From Pleurodeles waltl (Eukaryota; Chordata; Amphibia; Caudata; Salamandridae), in NCBI RefSeq assembly GCF_031143425.1, contig NC_090445.1:1574526049-1574590048 (forward strand): a stretch of 64,000 bases of DNA, written 5' to 3'. A program made the position numbers and the translations under genes. Positions 34,443 to 45,877 of this stretch are shown in pieces. The notes below the pieces were generated by a model. It made no database searches and had not been told where the DNA came from. It saw only the letters and a list, made by a program, of their open reading frames with translations. The stretch's first letter is position 1. Each line of letters opens with the position of its first letter.

Positions 34443-35362
34443 GGGGCATATTTATACTCCGTTTGCGCCGGAATTGCGTCGGTTTTTTTTACGCAATTCC
34501 GACGCAAAACTAACTCCATATTTATACTTTGGCGTTAGACGCGTCTAGCGCCAAAGTCCATGGAGTTTGCGTCATTTTTTTGCGTGGACACCTACTTTGC
34601 GTTAATGAGATGCAAGGTAGGCGTTCACGTCTAAAAAATTGACTCCGAGGCATGTGCGCCGTATTTACACTCCCGGGCAAAATTCACGCCCGGGAGAGGG
34701 CGGGTCCCCAAAAATTACGTACGGCCGCTTTTGCGCCGTTTTTTAGCGCCTGCAAAAGGCAGGCGTTAAGGGACCTGTGGGCTCTGAAGGAGCCCAGAGG
34801 TGCCCTCCCATGCCCCCAGGGACACCCCCTGTCACCCTTGCCCACCCCAGGAGGACACCCAAGGCTGGAGGGACCCATCCCAGGGACATTAAGGTAAGTT
34901 CAGGTAAGTGTTTTTTTTTTTTTTTTGTGGCATAGGGGGGCCTGATTTGTGCCCCCCTACATGCCACTATGCCCAATGACCATGCCCAGGGGACAGAAGT
35001 CCCCTGGGCATGGCCATTGGGCAAGGGGGCATGACTCCTGTCTTTGCTAAGACAGGAGTCATTTCTATGGGGGTTGGGAGTCGAAAAAAATGGCGCAAAT
35101 CGGGTTGAGGCGAAAAATTTGCCTCAACCTGACTTGCCCCATTTTTTGACGCCCAAGCCCCATATCCCCCTACGCCGGCACTGCCTGGTGTACGTCGTTT
35201 TTTTCCACGCACACCAGGCAGCGCCGGCGGCTAACGCCGGCTAACGTCATAGATTAAATACGGCGCCCGCATGGTGCTTCAGAATGGCGTTAGCCGGCGC
35301 TAATTTTTTTGACGCAAAACTGCGTTAGCGCAGTTTTGCGTCAAAAAGTATAAATATGGCCC
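34443..35362. mobile_element. 920-bp MITE with serial hairpins
   Basis: TIRs GGG(G/C)CATATTTATACT are inverted at each end, flanked by ATA on both sides. Ends continue with GACGCAAA/TTTGCGTC-type motifs. The interior holds four successive inverted repeats: 34927-34966, 34971-34994 with 34999-35022 (23 of 24 paired), 35031-35044 with 35049-35062 (perfect), and 35103-35111 with 35121-35129. No coding capacity. The 3-bp duplication again suggests a Harbinger-like transposase. Confidence 0.82.
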
Positions 35363-35961
35363 ATAGGGTTTGTACGTTCTCCAAGAACCGAAGGTACCCA
35401 GAGACAACAACTGAGCTACACCATTACATGGTTTTTCTCTATGTACTGAGTACAGACCAATTCATATAGTGAAAAATGGGTATCGAAGAAATCTATGTAT
35501 TTCTGAAATGGGCACAAGATGTGAAGTTTAGTAGCAGTGGTTATTTGGTCATCTCCAAATTTGGGGGTACCCATATTAGCATATGATTTAAAAGTTATTT
35601 TTCAAAGTATTGTATTCTTACACACTAGTTTATATTTGTTAGGCACAAATGTAGCAAACTTCAATTGGTAATGACAAATGTTCTACTATTCTATGCTCCC
35701 ACATATCTTCCAATAAAAATAGTACCTCACTTGTGTGGGCAGGCCTAGTGCCCGCAAGAGGAAATGTACCTAAACGCAACATGTATACAACACGTTTCCA
35801 CTCAAAAACTGACTGCAAAGATGGTAGCTGTGGATTTTGGGCCCTAGCTCAGCCGGCACCTAGGAGAACTTAGCAAACCTGAACATTTTTGAAAAGTAGA
35901 TGCCTGGGGAAATCTAGGGGTGGGTGATTCTCTTTTTGTTTGGCTGAGCCTAGTGCTCACG

Positions 35962-36040
35962 ACAGAAAACAGATCAAACTGAGGTCAATGGGGGTCCCTT
36001 CATAAGAGCTCTCATTGACCTTGGTTTGATCCTTTTCTGT
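35962..36040. repeat. Fold-back centre of the piggyBac-like element
   Basis: ACAGAAAACAGATCAAACTG with AGGTCAATG on the left (35962-35990) pairs with CATTGACCTTGG and TTTGATCCTTTTCTGT on the right (36013-36040). Flanking units run in opposite directions on the two sides. A corresponding inverted centre lies near 57490-57570 in the second copy. Confidence 0.7.
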
Positions 36041-36919
36041 TGCTGGCACTAGTCCCTGCAATGCATATGGCACAGCATTTTTATCAGCACAAGTGGGGTA
36101 ACACTGGGAGGTAGGAATGTTATGGATTCCTGCAGATTCTGGAAGTTTCCATCACAGAAAGGTAGGGAAAATGTGTGATTCAGGCAAAGTTTGACATTTG
36201 CAGGACAATGCGGCTAAAAAAAACTCATGGGATCTATACAAGACACAGCCCTGGAATCCCCTGATTGTCAAGTTAAAAAAAATATTTGTGATTTGCAGGT
36301 TTGCATGGGTGGTGTCACAGCATGGCCCTAAATATTGAAGCTATCCCTATTGCTTATCTATCAATGTGGCCCTGCAGGACCTTTTGTGTCGTGTTCTCTT
36401 GGCTCACCCACAAAAGTGGGGTACCGTTGTTATCGGGGACATGTGGGAGCTCAGGATGGTAGGAAATTTGTGGCTTCCCACAGATTCCAGAAGTTTTCCT
36501 CACAGAAATGTAAGGAAAATGTGTGTTTTTCTTCAAAGTTTGAGATTTGCAGGGAATTGTGGGTAAGACAATGTTGTGTGATCAATGGGAAGCACATCAC
36601 CCTGGACTCCCCCCGATATTTAGTTTTCAGAACTGTCTAGGCCTAGTAGGGTTTCCCAGGTGGCAACCTACCCAAGCCCAAAAAGCCCAGCCATTCACCA
36701 CTGCAAGCAGGATCATATTGGGAGTTGGCTACACTCTCAAGGTCCATATGTAAAAACATTACCCAAAAGAATCAATTGTCCTCTGGCTTGCCATTAGGAT
36801 GGAATATTTTAGTCCACAGAGCAGAAAGACTTTTGACCCTTTAGGGTAAAGGGTGGGCCTCCTGTTAGGATGGACCAGATCCACTCCATTATTTTAGTAA
36901 ACATATATATTCCTGCCAT

Positions 36920-37400
36920 ACAGTGTGTTTTCTGCCACTCCAGGGACAAATTGGGGCCAAACCTCCTGCCTGCCCTGGTGGGGGCAAAAAGACTTGTTTG
37001 TGGTATTTGGAGAGCGGGGTGATAATGCCAGAGTGCAACACCCACACTACTGTGTCAGATTCCTGGTGTCAGATGAGCCTTATACCCCATGGGGGGAGAT
37101 TTGGGGTATTCTCTCTAATTGGGACAAACCTATCTGACGGGGGCACAAAAGTGCAATTGCCCCTTCTGGGGCAGGAATATGGCTTGATACCAGGGTAGGA
37201 CACACTCTCCTTTTTTGTTTTGGTGCAATTTTTAATTCTCTGGTGTGTAGAGGGTTTCCACCCCTCCCAGGGACAAATTGAAGGCAAACCCCCTGTCTGG
37301 CCCTGACAGGGGTGGGGGCGGCACTCCGACCCCAAATTGGACAAACCACTTTTTCTGCCCCCCAGGCCAGACAGGTGGTTTGCCTTCAATTTGCCCTTCA
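36920..37400. repeat. Inverted and tandem repeat block
   Basis: A unit with CCAGGGACAAATTG(G/A)(G/A)G(G)C(C)AAACC and CTGTCTGGCCC occurs at about 36941 and 37270. An inverted copy ends the block (CCAGACAGGTGGTTTGCC at 37368-37385), forming a fold-back. Short open frames are by-products. Confidence 0.55.
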
Positions 37401-37480
37401 GAAAAACCTGCAATCATTCTTTGGAAGATAGAGAGATGTAGCAACCATTGCTTAATATATTCAGGTAAGAACTAAGAAGT

Positions 37481-39289
37481 GAACTAGTTAAGAACTTATC
37501 ACTGAAGTTGTTCTCTGGAAGAAGAGATAGATAAGATTAAGATTTTTGTGTCTGTTGTTAGCATACACTCCTAGGGGTCAGAATTTACAGAGGGTAGGAC
37601 AAGAGCATTAACTAACTATTATACACTTTGATAGGTGGGTGGGTGCTGCAAAAACCCATCAAGCAATACGTCAAACAGAACTACTCTGATCTCACTCTGG
37701 TAGCAGAGTATACTGTGTTGTAGGAAGAGCAAACCTACTGAAGAATGAATACATGTCCTGGAACTTCAGGTAGGGAAAGTCTAGTGGGAAAAGGGGGAAA
37801 TCCGCCTCTTTTAACAAATGTAGTATTTTCAATAAGAAAGCATGGTGACTTACCACTTGTCCCTGACGTCGCTTGGTCTGCTCCCCCTCTGACCACCTGG
37901 GCCTCCTCCCTCCCTGGCTGGCTGCTGGCACTGGCTGTGGCGCTGGTGGTCAGTGCACCTAGTAAACAAACTTAATGTACCCATTTTAGATACCAGATTA
38001 GCCACCTAAGTAATTATTTTGCACAAAGTACAACACCAATACCTCACTACAGTTTGGTTAGCTATCAGTCAGTATCTTCTATCAAAACTATCACTTTCAC
38101 GGGTTTCTTGGTTGTCAACATTATAAAAAACAGGTAGTCAAGTCAACCAAATCATTTTTCTCCTAATGTAGGGATAAGGCTATAAAAAAATGAGAGTGAA
38201 ACACAAGGAAGGGGTGGAAAGAAATGGTCAATGAAGGACATATGGAATTGGTTGGTAATGAGGTCTTATTCCTGCCATGCTGCAATGTCATGAAAGCTGC
38301 TAGTATACTGTATAAAGAGGACAACATTGGGGATCCATGGCAGTGGCCATTCTATCTCTCTGTCCCAGTACCTTTTGATGACTGCTTGATCAAAAAATCC
38401 ATCTTAACCAACATGTTTGGTGAATGCTATTTTACTTTGGCATGTGATCCTCTTCATGTTACCAAAACTCTGTTCTCCTAACAGTGCTACACAAGACATA
38501 TGAAGGAGGGGCAAGGGAAAGCTTACTATAAAGGGAGAGGAAAAAAGCTAGAGAAAGGAGAAAGTCAGCTGCAGGAACAGAAAACATGGGAATCACAGGA
38601 TAATGCATGGCTAGCAAAAATTAAATAAGGGAGTTGAAAAGGGTGAAAAAAAGTACAAATACACAAGGTCATAATTTTGCTAGTGGGAAGAGGCAAAACT
38701 AAGAAATAATAAAAAAATGACTTAGTGGAACCAGCAGAACCATCTGCAGTGGCTGCGGTGCTGGTGGTTGTCCCACCTGCCATGGCGCTGATGGTGGCAG
38801 CAGCTTGGCCTTCAGATGCCCTCTTACCCTTCAGTGCCTACGAAAGGAATGAAGACAATAAAAAATGATTATTGGTACTTTCTACAAAAAACATTTTGAC
38901 ATGCACAGAATTGTACTTTCTAAATCGGATAGCCTATTCCTAGTTTCCTAACCTAAAATTACATTTTGAACTACTCATGCATTGCAACAAATGATCTTTG
39001 TTTTCTGCCCCCATTTGATGGGTCAAGTCAGTCTTCCTTTGCATACTGCACATCAGGGAGATTGGAACTGTATGAGATACTTAAACGAAGGCACAGAGGA
39101 GAATTCTAACACCCCTGATATACTGCTATCTTAATAGTGATAGGAGTCGGCATCCCCTAAACAAGCGCAAGCGAGCACCTGGCTAGCTCACGCTGAAACA
39201 GAATCCAGGCAGTATCATTCACTTGACACCCACTCCATTCCTATGGCACAACACCCTCCCTGTTAGGCTAGCACCATGCACCACTGCTC
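37481..39289. other. Mostly unassigned DNA with two possible small exons (-)
   Basis: Two minus-strand stretches resemble exons. 38837-38736 has an acceptor-like TTTCGTAG at its upstream end and encodes KRASEGQAAATISAMAGGTT. 37960-37862 is bounded by TTTACTAG and a GTAAGT donor, and encodes ALTTSATASASSQPGREEAQ. Both are Ala/Ser/Thr-rich, like transposon accessory proteins, but no domain is recognised. The rest is without recognised features. Confidence 0.25.
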
Positions 39290-39292
39290 CTA

Positions 39293-39572
39293 GAGCCCAG
39301 ATTTATCAAGGGTTTGTGTTGTCCTTGCCTCTGTTTTTGTGCCAGAAGTGTCCCTTTCCTGCACAAAAACAATCCAGGGTGCTGTGTAATGTGGCACCCT
39401 TACAATATGGTGCAAGCATTTCTGCATTGACGGTAGGCAGCGCTCGGTGCACCGGAATGCGACATATCTTGATAAATGAATAACTATTTTGCATTCCTGC
39501 CGTCTCTCTTTGATGCAGCACAGAAAGTTGCTTTGCTGCCCTGGGTGAAATTTTGATAACTCTAGGGCCCGA
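39293..39572. repeat. Possible MITE with degenerate inverted ends
   Basis: The left end AGAGCCCAGATTTATCAAGG and the right end (minus) AGGGCCCTAGAGTTATCAAA are similar. The pattern (G)GCCC plus TTTATCAA is typical of small amphibian DNA elements. The target duplication is not clear. Confidence 0.4.
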
Positions 39573-40704
39573 TACATTCAACAAAGAGTATAGATAAACC
39601 CTATCATATTATATCACATGTCCACTTCTTTCGGAAGAAAGACAGTGGATGCAACTGCAAGCATTCTCTGATGCTAAAAGTGCATTTAGTCAAATAAAAT
39701 GTCCTTTTTGCACCAGAGGCCAGAGGGCACATGTGCCTACGATAATTGTTGCAAAGATATATAGATATAGATATATATATATATATACATATAGATATAG
39801 ATATATAGTATACACACACATGTATACTTAAGCACAATTAATTTGTACATGTAATTTGCATTTTATAATAAATATTACATTTTTATATACTTTCTCACAT
39901 CATGAATAATGAATATTCACACTAATTACCCACTGCTTGAAATATATATATATATATATATATAATTTTTGGAAAACAGATGTGTTATTCACTGAGCCCT
40001 GCAACCCCACAACTAGCAAGTAGAGCACATCCTGTTTGCGGACTGGGATGTCAGCCCAGCAGTGCATTAGCTACTGCTTGGTGTGCTGGATCCCTGTGCT
40101 ACAGCGTACACACTGCCGCACTCGCCCCAGAGCACCCAACGCCCACGCAGGCATGCCACTTGCTGCCAACATGCTTAAAGGTGGTGCTGCACCCAAAAGA
40201 GTAGTGTGGCCACCTCCACCTAGCCAAAAATGGGATGAGGCTGAACCCCTGCAACGCCCGACAGGGGATACCGGTGGCACTGGTGCTGTCTGCTTCTGCC
40301 ATAGTGGACTGGAGTGGTCACAATGGGAGGGAAAAGGGAAACAGAAGGAGGGCAGGTCAGGAAAGGAAAACAAAGTACAAAAAGTCACAAAAACAAACAC
40401 AGAACCGAAAATACACATAGGGAAAGACAATAATAAAAATAAGTAAATAAAAGGTGGGATTGGAAAGTGGGTGATCGGACTTAGGTAGGGTTTAGTTGGG
40501 AAAGAGGGAAGGCAGGAGAAAGCTAGGCAGAAGCAGCAAAAAAACGAAATGGCTGCACACTTGTGCAACATGTGGTGCTGTGTGTGCTGATTTTTCATCA
40601 AGGAACGCACTACTATTTTCCACCCATTCACAGAGCTCCGCAGAATCTCATGGAGTTTTACTCCACAAAATTCCACAGAGTAAAATTCCCTGAGTTTCGC
40701 CCAG
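39573..40704. other. Unassigned DNA with TA microsatellites
   Basis: (TATAGA/TA)n lies at about 39758-39812 and (TA)n at 39942-39964. No gene is recognised. Open frames around 40040-40680 have low-complexity translations. Confidence 0.4.
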
Positions 40705-41333
40705 GCTTAACGATGCTGATGTCTTATTATTTACATCAGATCCCAACACAACTAATCCAGCATTTTTTCAGCTACTAAGCAATGCTTTGGGTGTGTTAGG
40801 GTATAAATTATATATTGATAAATTTGTGATTTTGCACTTAATAAATTCTGTTTTAAAGACATGTTTTAGGATTCTGGTTTTCCTGGAATTCTAAAAGTAT
40901 TACATGTTTAGGTGTTCTGTCTTCTAATTCTGTTAATGATACCATTTCAATTAACCTTGAGGAAGTTCAACACTAAATGAGCTCATTAACAAAAAGGTCT
41001 CCTTTATTTCCATTCTGGTGGGGCAGGTTAGATATTATTACGATGATGTTGTTACCTATTATTATTTGTATTTATCAGTGCTTCCTGTGAAAATTCAATA
41101 GAATGGTTTTAAACCAATCAACATCTTGTTGACAGTGTTCTAATTCAACTTAAAAAGAGAAGTATTTCTTTGTATAAAATCAGGAGACCCAAGGATATAG
41201 GTGGAGTTAGTTTATGAATTATCATTCTGCCTTTATCATTAAGTAAATTTGGACTTCCTTGTCTCAAAACTCTATAAAGGTTTCCACTATTTGGCAAAGA
41301 TTGGAACAAAAATATATGTTCCCATTTTCATTA

Positions 41334-41502
41334 GGGCCTGATTTAGATTTGGGCGGACAGTTACTCCATCACAAAGGCGATGGACATCCCGTGTGCGGAA
41401 ATATAAATCCCACAGGAAATAATGGGATTTATATTTCGGCAGATGGGATAACTGTCACCGTTGTGATGGAGTAACCAATCCTCTGAGATCTAAATCAAGC
41501 CC
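41334..41502. mobile_element. 169-bp fold-back MITE, second copy
   Basis: Same family as 19029-19198: ends GGGC(C/T)TGATTTAGAT, interior self-complementary, with GTTACTCCATCACAAAGGCG matched by GTTGTGATGGAGTAAC. It is flanked by TTA on the left and TAA on the right (one mismatch). Confidence 0.8.
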
Positions 41503-41989
41503 TAAGTCTATATTATTATACATAAACATACGTTCCTTTCCTCCCCTACCATAACTCACTCCTCCTTACACCTTATAACTTGCCAAGCATTTTGTTCTCC
41601 ACCCCTTTTTTATTTGTAGGATTTGGAGTATCCCATATTTGATGCAGTGACAATATCAGAATTAAACATAAAATTATTTTCTGGAAGGATTGGATATGCA
41701 AATGTATGAAACACCCACCAGGAATTAATCTCTGATAAACATTTCTTGTCTTTCCAGGCTTTTCAAGAGAAATACAATATGCCTCACATTTCTAATTCCA
41801 AATATGATAGGTTAATTAATCATACTGAACAATTTCGAACGACTACATTGATAATATATTCACAATTAACAGATACACCATCCTCTGTTTATAATTTCAC
41901 TACGGACGCCGAAGCATCTCATATATAAGAATCTCAACATTGATAATATAGATAAAACTTATGTGGAATTACAATCAGAAAAAGACTTA

Positions 41990-43081
41990 GGGGGTCATTA
42001 TGACCCCAGCGGTAGGTGGTAAGGTGGCGGTAGTACCGCCAAAAGGCTGGCGGTACATACCACCACGTTATGACATTGGCGGGTTGGCTGCAGCCAACCT
42101 GCCAATTTACAATTCCTACCGGCATGGCGGTAGCAGCCGCCGGGACAGAAATAACAATCTCCAGCCCGGCGGCCGATATAGTACAAGCTGTGGCCTTTTG
42201 AGCCATCCTACCGCCATGGTTTTCGTGGCTTTAGCAACGCTACAATAACCATGGCTGTAGGCCCTACCAGTGACAGGGAATTCCTTCCCTGTGACTGGTA
42301 GGAGGCTCACCCACCCCCAAACACTCCCCAGATGCCTGCCTCCCGTCTCCATCCATGCTCCCCCCTTCCAATCCCCCATCTCCCCTCCATCCACGCTTCC
42401 CCCCTTTTGATTCCCCACCGCCCTCCATCCACGCTCCCCCCTTCTAATCCCCACCTCCCCCATACACACACACACTCGCAGACACGCATCACACATACAT
42501 CCATTCACGCACACTGGCATACACGCATTCATTCACGCATACATCCATTCATGCTCACACACATCCATGCACACATTCACACTGACATGCAGACACGCAT
42601 TCACATTTCCATTCTTACACGCATTCACACACATGCATACACCCACGCAAACAACACTACACACACAGACGCATTCATGCACACACTCACACATTCATGC
42701 ACACAACCCCACACACACACAACACCCCCCATCCACCTCCCCTGTCGGAAGCCCAATTTACCTGCATCCAGGTGGTCTTCCGTCAGGAAATGGGACGGGG
42801 AGCTGCTACCGCCAGCAGAGTCCACCAGCAGAACACTGCCAGGCCGTATCCCAGGTCATGTTATGGCCGGCAGTGGTCTACTGGCGTGGCGGTGCTGGTG
42901 GTAGCAGCGCCACCTTACCACCATCTGTGAGTATGACCACAGCCGGATTTCCGCCCTTTTTGTGGCGGAAGTCTGGCTGTGGTCATAATCTGGCGGACGG
43001 ATAGTAGCCGTGGTGATGGTCTTTTGGTGGCCGTCACTGTGGCGGTAGGCGGTTTATACCGCCAATGTCATAATGTGGGTC
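41990..43081. mobile_element. 1,092-bp Harbinger-type MITE
   Basis: The left end GGGGGTCATTATGACCCCAG and the right end ACCGCCAATGTCATAATG match the Harbinger termini at 2899/12233. The last six bases on the right are mutated. It is flanked by TTA on both sides (41987-41989 and 43082-43084). CCGCC/GGCGG motifs are dense near both ends, and a CA-rich tract (42465-42720) fills the middle. No coding capacity. Confidence 0.88.
42465..42720. repeat. CACACA/CATTCA-rich low-complexity tract
   Basis: Repeated CACACAC, CACGCATTCA and CATGCACACA motifs inside the MITE. A possible expansion within one copy. Confidence 0.75.
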
Positions 43082-43170
43082 TTAGATCTGAGGTTTCCTA
43101 CATATTTATGGAACAAATGTGGTCTAAAATAAATTCCATGTTTAGCAAGTACCACACAGACATTGTTCTT

Positions 43171-44394
43171 TTTTTCACACTAGGTTATTCATAATTCTTC
43201 TTTCTTTTTACAAAATTAACGTGTTGAATGGCAGCAAATCTTTGTATTGTAACAAAGAAAATAGTGCTATATATAACTTTTTTTTAACTGTTTGACTGCT
43301 TGAATGTTAGATTGTTTTGACTATAACTCAGAGAAAGAAAAAAAAAGGTTAATCCACCTTCAGCTCCTTCTTAGACAATTTCAGGGTGATCCATCTAGTT
43401 AGGGCTGGGAAAAAAGGACAGTCCCAAAATATAAAATCCCCATTCATTTTCCATGGACCTCTTTAGACACGGCTGCAGCAAAAACTGCTAAATAGAATTA
43501 CACCAAATTTGGCAGGAACTAGTGTAAATCTATTCAGTAATTTTTGAGAAATTAAGGGTCAAACATAATTGTGAATTTGGACAGTTGGGCTCCTGAGAGA
43601 CCCACAAGCCTAACAGGAGAGCGCAAATTTAAAAACGGAGGTCTGTGATTTGTCGAGCGTTTTTCCCTGGAGAGGCTCCAGCGAGTCTTGTGAGATTTAC
43701 TGGCTGTTGGAGTGTTAGAAATCAAATGACGGCCATTACTGTTTACTGCGAAAAATTTGAGGTGTTGTGGAAATAAAGTAAAACAGCTATATATAATGGA
43801 GAAGTAGAAAGACATGCTGCCTCTAAGATTTAGAAAAGAGGTGTGTAAGGGATAACTACGGTGATAAAAATAAATTTATTTTGTTTTTAAATAATTTTTA
43901 CGATCTCACTGGACTCTTGCAGGATCGGGAATAGTAAAAAGGGGTATATGAGTTCTGAAGACACTCCATTAGTAGAAATGCATTTTGTGGTCATTGAGAG
44001 GAAGTGTGTAAGAGATAAAGACTGTGATGAGTAGATGGTTAATTCCTATTTTCAAAAAGTTTTCTCTTGCGGGATCGTGGACATTAGAAAGGACTAGGTG
44101 ATCTTTGAATACAGTACACTGACAGCTCCCACCAAGTCAGAGCAAACAAAAGACTGCTCCCAGCAAGCGAGAGCTGTCAAACAGCTCTCACTTGCTGTGT
44201 GCGGAGGTGTGGGCAGGGAAACAGAGGAAACAATTGCTCTCACCGACAGGGAACTGAATGTTTAACAGCTCCTTGTCTGTGATAGAAATGCCGGCTCCTG
44301 CGGGAGGCAGGGAGCCGGCTGGGACTGTGGGGGTCTTGAGGCTTTCCCAGCGGTCACATTGCACACTTGGTGCCCTGGAGGGCATCCAGGAGAG
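43171..44394. repeat. Composite dispersed repeat, family unknown
   Basis: 43325-43820 contains AAAACTGCTAAATAGAATTA and CACCAAATTTGGCAGGAAC. 43835-44100 has a duplicated segment (GTGTGTAAG(G/A)GATAA at about 43840 and 44006, and TTGC(A/G)GGATCG). 44120-44200 has an inverted pair around CAGCAAGCGAGAGCTGTC/AACAGCTCTCACTTGCTG. No coding domain is recognised. Confidence 0.45.
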
Positions 44395-44690
44395 ATGGCC
44401 GGGCCCCAGGGCCAAAATCAGCCAGGGGAGGGTGGCCACATGGCACCCTCCTCCATTTCATTAAGACCAGGACCCAGGGTTGGGGTCCCCAGAGCCGAGA
44501 GTGGGCCAGGGAGGGGGGGCCTGTATGGGCCCCTCCTTTATTTAATTAAGGCTGTGCCCCAGGAGATGGGGTCCCAGGGGCCAAGATCGGCCCAGGGAGC
44601 AGGGCCGCCTGGCCCCCTTCTCCATTTAATAAAGGTTGATACCAAGGGATGGGGTCCCCGGGGCTGAAATAGTTTGGGGAGGGTAACTTG
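44395..44690. repeat. Tandem repeat, about 85-bp unit
   Basis: Three diverged copies with GGGTCCC(C/A)(A/G)G(A/G)GCC and CTCC(A/T)TTTA(A/T)T(A/T)AAG (the latter at about 44452, 44537 and 44620). Confidence 0.7.
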
Positions 44691-45189
44691 CTGAGTATGC
44701 AAATGTGCAAATCACCTGGAATCTGCACCCGCTTAGCCTCCTTTCGTTCATCTTAGTAGTATGCATGCCTCCCCTCCTTTTGCTAGGATGATGGACAGTT
44801 TGCCAAAGGGCCCCACTGTTTTTCCTGCCAATTTTGATGGCACATTCTTGATGCCGAGTATTGTGAGGACATCTCCACAAAACAAAGAATCATTTACTTC
44901 ATATATACAAGAGGCAATACCCTGGTTTGGTGGAAGTTTACGTTTTTGCAGTCTTGTTGGCCTCCCTATAGGAGGATTCATTTTATAACAGAATTCTAGA
45001 GAAACAGGGAACAGGAACGATCATGTTGCCAAAATGCACACAAGGTCACTGGTAACATTTCCTTGTGCTCGATTACACAGCTGTAGTGTAGAATACATAC
45101 TGGACATTTACTTAAGGAGGCAGAAACAACGCCACTTGGGTAGGTATTTCTTGTAAAGCTGTGGACTCTTATTGGATAAAAGGGCAGGT
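44691..45189. other. Unassigned DNA
   Basis: No gene or repeat family is recognised. Confidence 0.3.
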
Positions 45190-45640
45190 GAGGTTTCTTT
45201 GTGGCAGAGCCACTCACACAGCTACTGACACCCCCACACAGACACTCACATACCCACTCACAGACACTTTCAGACACTCACTCAGACACTCATGCACCTC
45301 CTCACAGACCCACTTACATATTCATTCAGTCACTCACAGACCCACTCAGAGACTCATGCACCCACTCACAGACCCACTCAATGACTCATGCAACCGCTCA
45401 CAGGCCCAATGAAACACTCATGCACCCAATCATAGACCCACTCAGACATTCATGCATTCACTTACTCTCACACATACACCACAAACCCACACAGACACAC
45501 ACTTACTCACAGACACACTCTCTCACCCACTGTTAAACCCAGAGACATCTTCTTACACCTACTCTCACACCCAGACAGGCAACCTCACAGCCACTCTCAC
45601 ATCCAGACACCCTCTCACACCTATTCTCATCCCCCAGAGA
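45190..45640. repeat. CACTCACAGAC-type microsatellite
   Basis: A long imperfect array of CACTCACAGACACTCA-like motifs, C/A-rich with irregular period near 10-20 bp. Open frames in it are by-products. Confidence 0.85.
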
Positions 45641-45649
45641 GACAGGCCC

Positions 45650-45790
45650 TGCAGCTAACTCCCACCTCACATGGCCAAAGGCCAACTCATGCTGTACACG
45701 GGTAAAGGCTGTGTGCGGTGTGGGGTTAGGTGGTTATAGGGGGATGGCCACAGGGCCAACTCCTGCTGTACACAGCTAATGGTTGTGTGT
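45650..45790. repeat. Short tandem repeat, about 80-bp unit
   Basis: Two copies sharing GGCCAACTC(A/C)TGCTGTACAC and GGCTGTGTG(C/T)GG. No coding region is present. Confidence 0.6.
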
Positions 45791-45877
45791 GGCGGTGGCT
45801 ACATTAATGCATAGTAATGAAAATTACTTTACGTAAAAAATAAAAAAATTAATTCACTGGAAAAAATGGTTACAGGG

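Larger units (their letters stand above)
33733..37480. mobile_element. piggyBac-like fold-back element, old copy
   Basis: It starts CTAACCCCTTAATTGCTG and continues with GAGCCCTTTTTTGGCTATTTGG. The same sequence lies, inverted, at the right end of the element at 55407-60129. Both contain units with ACCTCACTTGTGTGGG and AGATTCCAGAA...TTT on either side of an inverted-repeat centre. The TTAA target is mutated to CTAA here. The right limit is a guess, because no matching second terminus was found. A separate MITE (34443-35362) is nested inside. No transposase coding remains. Confidence 0.5.
40705..43170 (+). pseudogene. L1-type ORF2 fossil interrupted by two MITEs
   Basis: Reading across stops gives ADVLLFTSDPNTTNPAFFQL (the RT palm after the FADD site). 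Next are LSNALGVLGYKLYIDKFVIL and MMLLPIIICIYQCFL, then LIQLKKRSISLYKIRRPKDI with GGVSL (the C-terminal RRPK..GGL block) by about 41210. After the MITE at 41334-41502 the L1-like reading resumes (FQAFQEKYNMPHISNSKYDR near 41750-41815). After the MITE at 41990-43081 it continues as DLRFPTYLWNKCGLKINSMF. The copy is old and inactive. Confidence 0.68.

Noticed and set aside
40036..40680. Open frames of 136 and 201 codons on opposite strands
   Set aside because: Low-complexity translations with no recognisable domain. Chance frames are more likely.
42332..42904. 190-codon plus-strand frame rich in His and Thr
   Set aside because: It reads through the CA-rich tract of a MITE and lacks any family resemblance.
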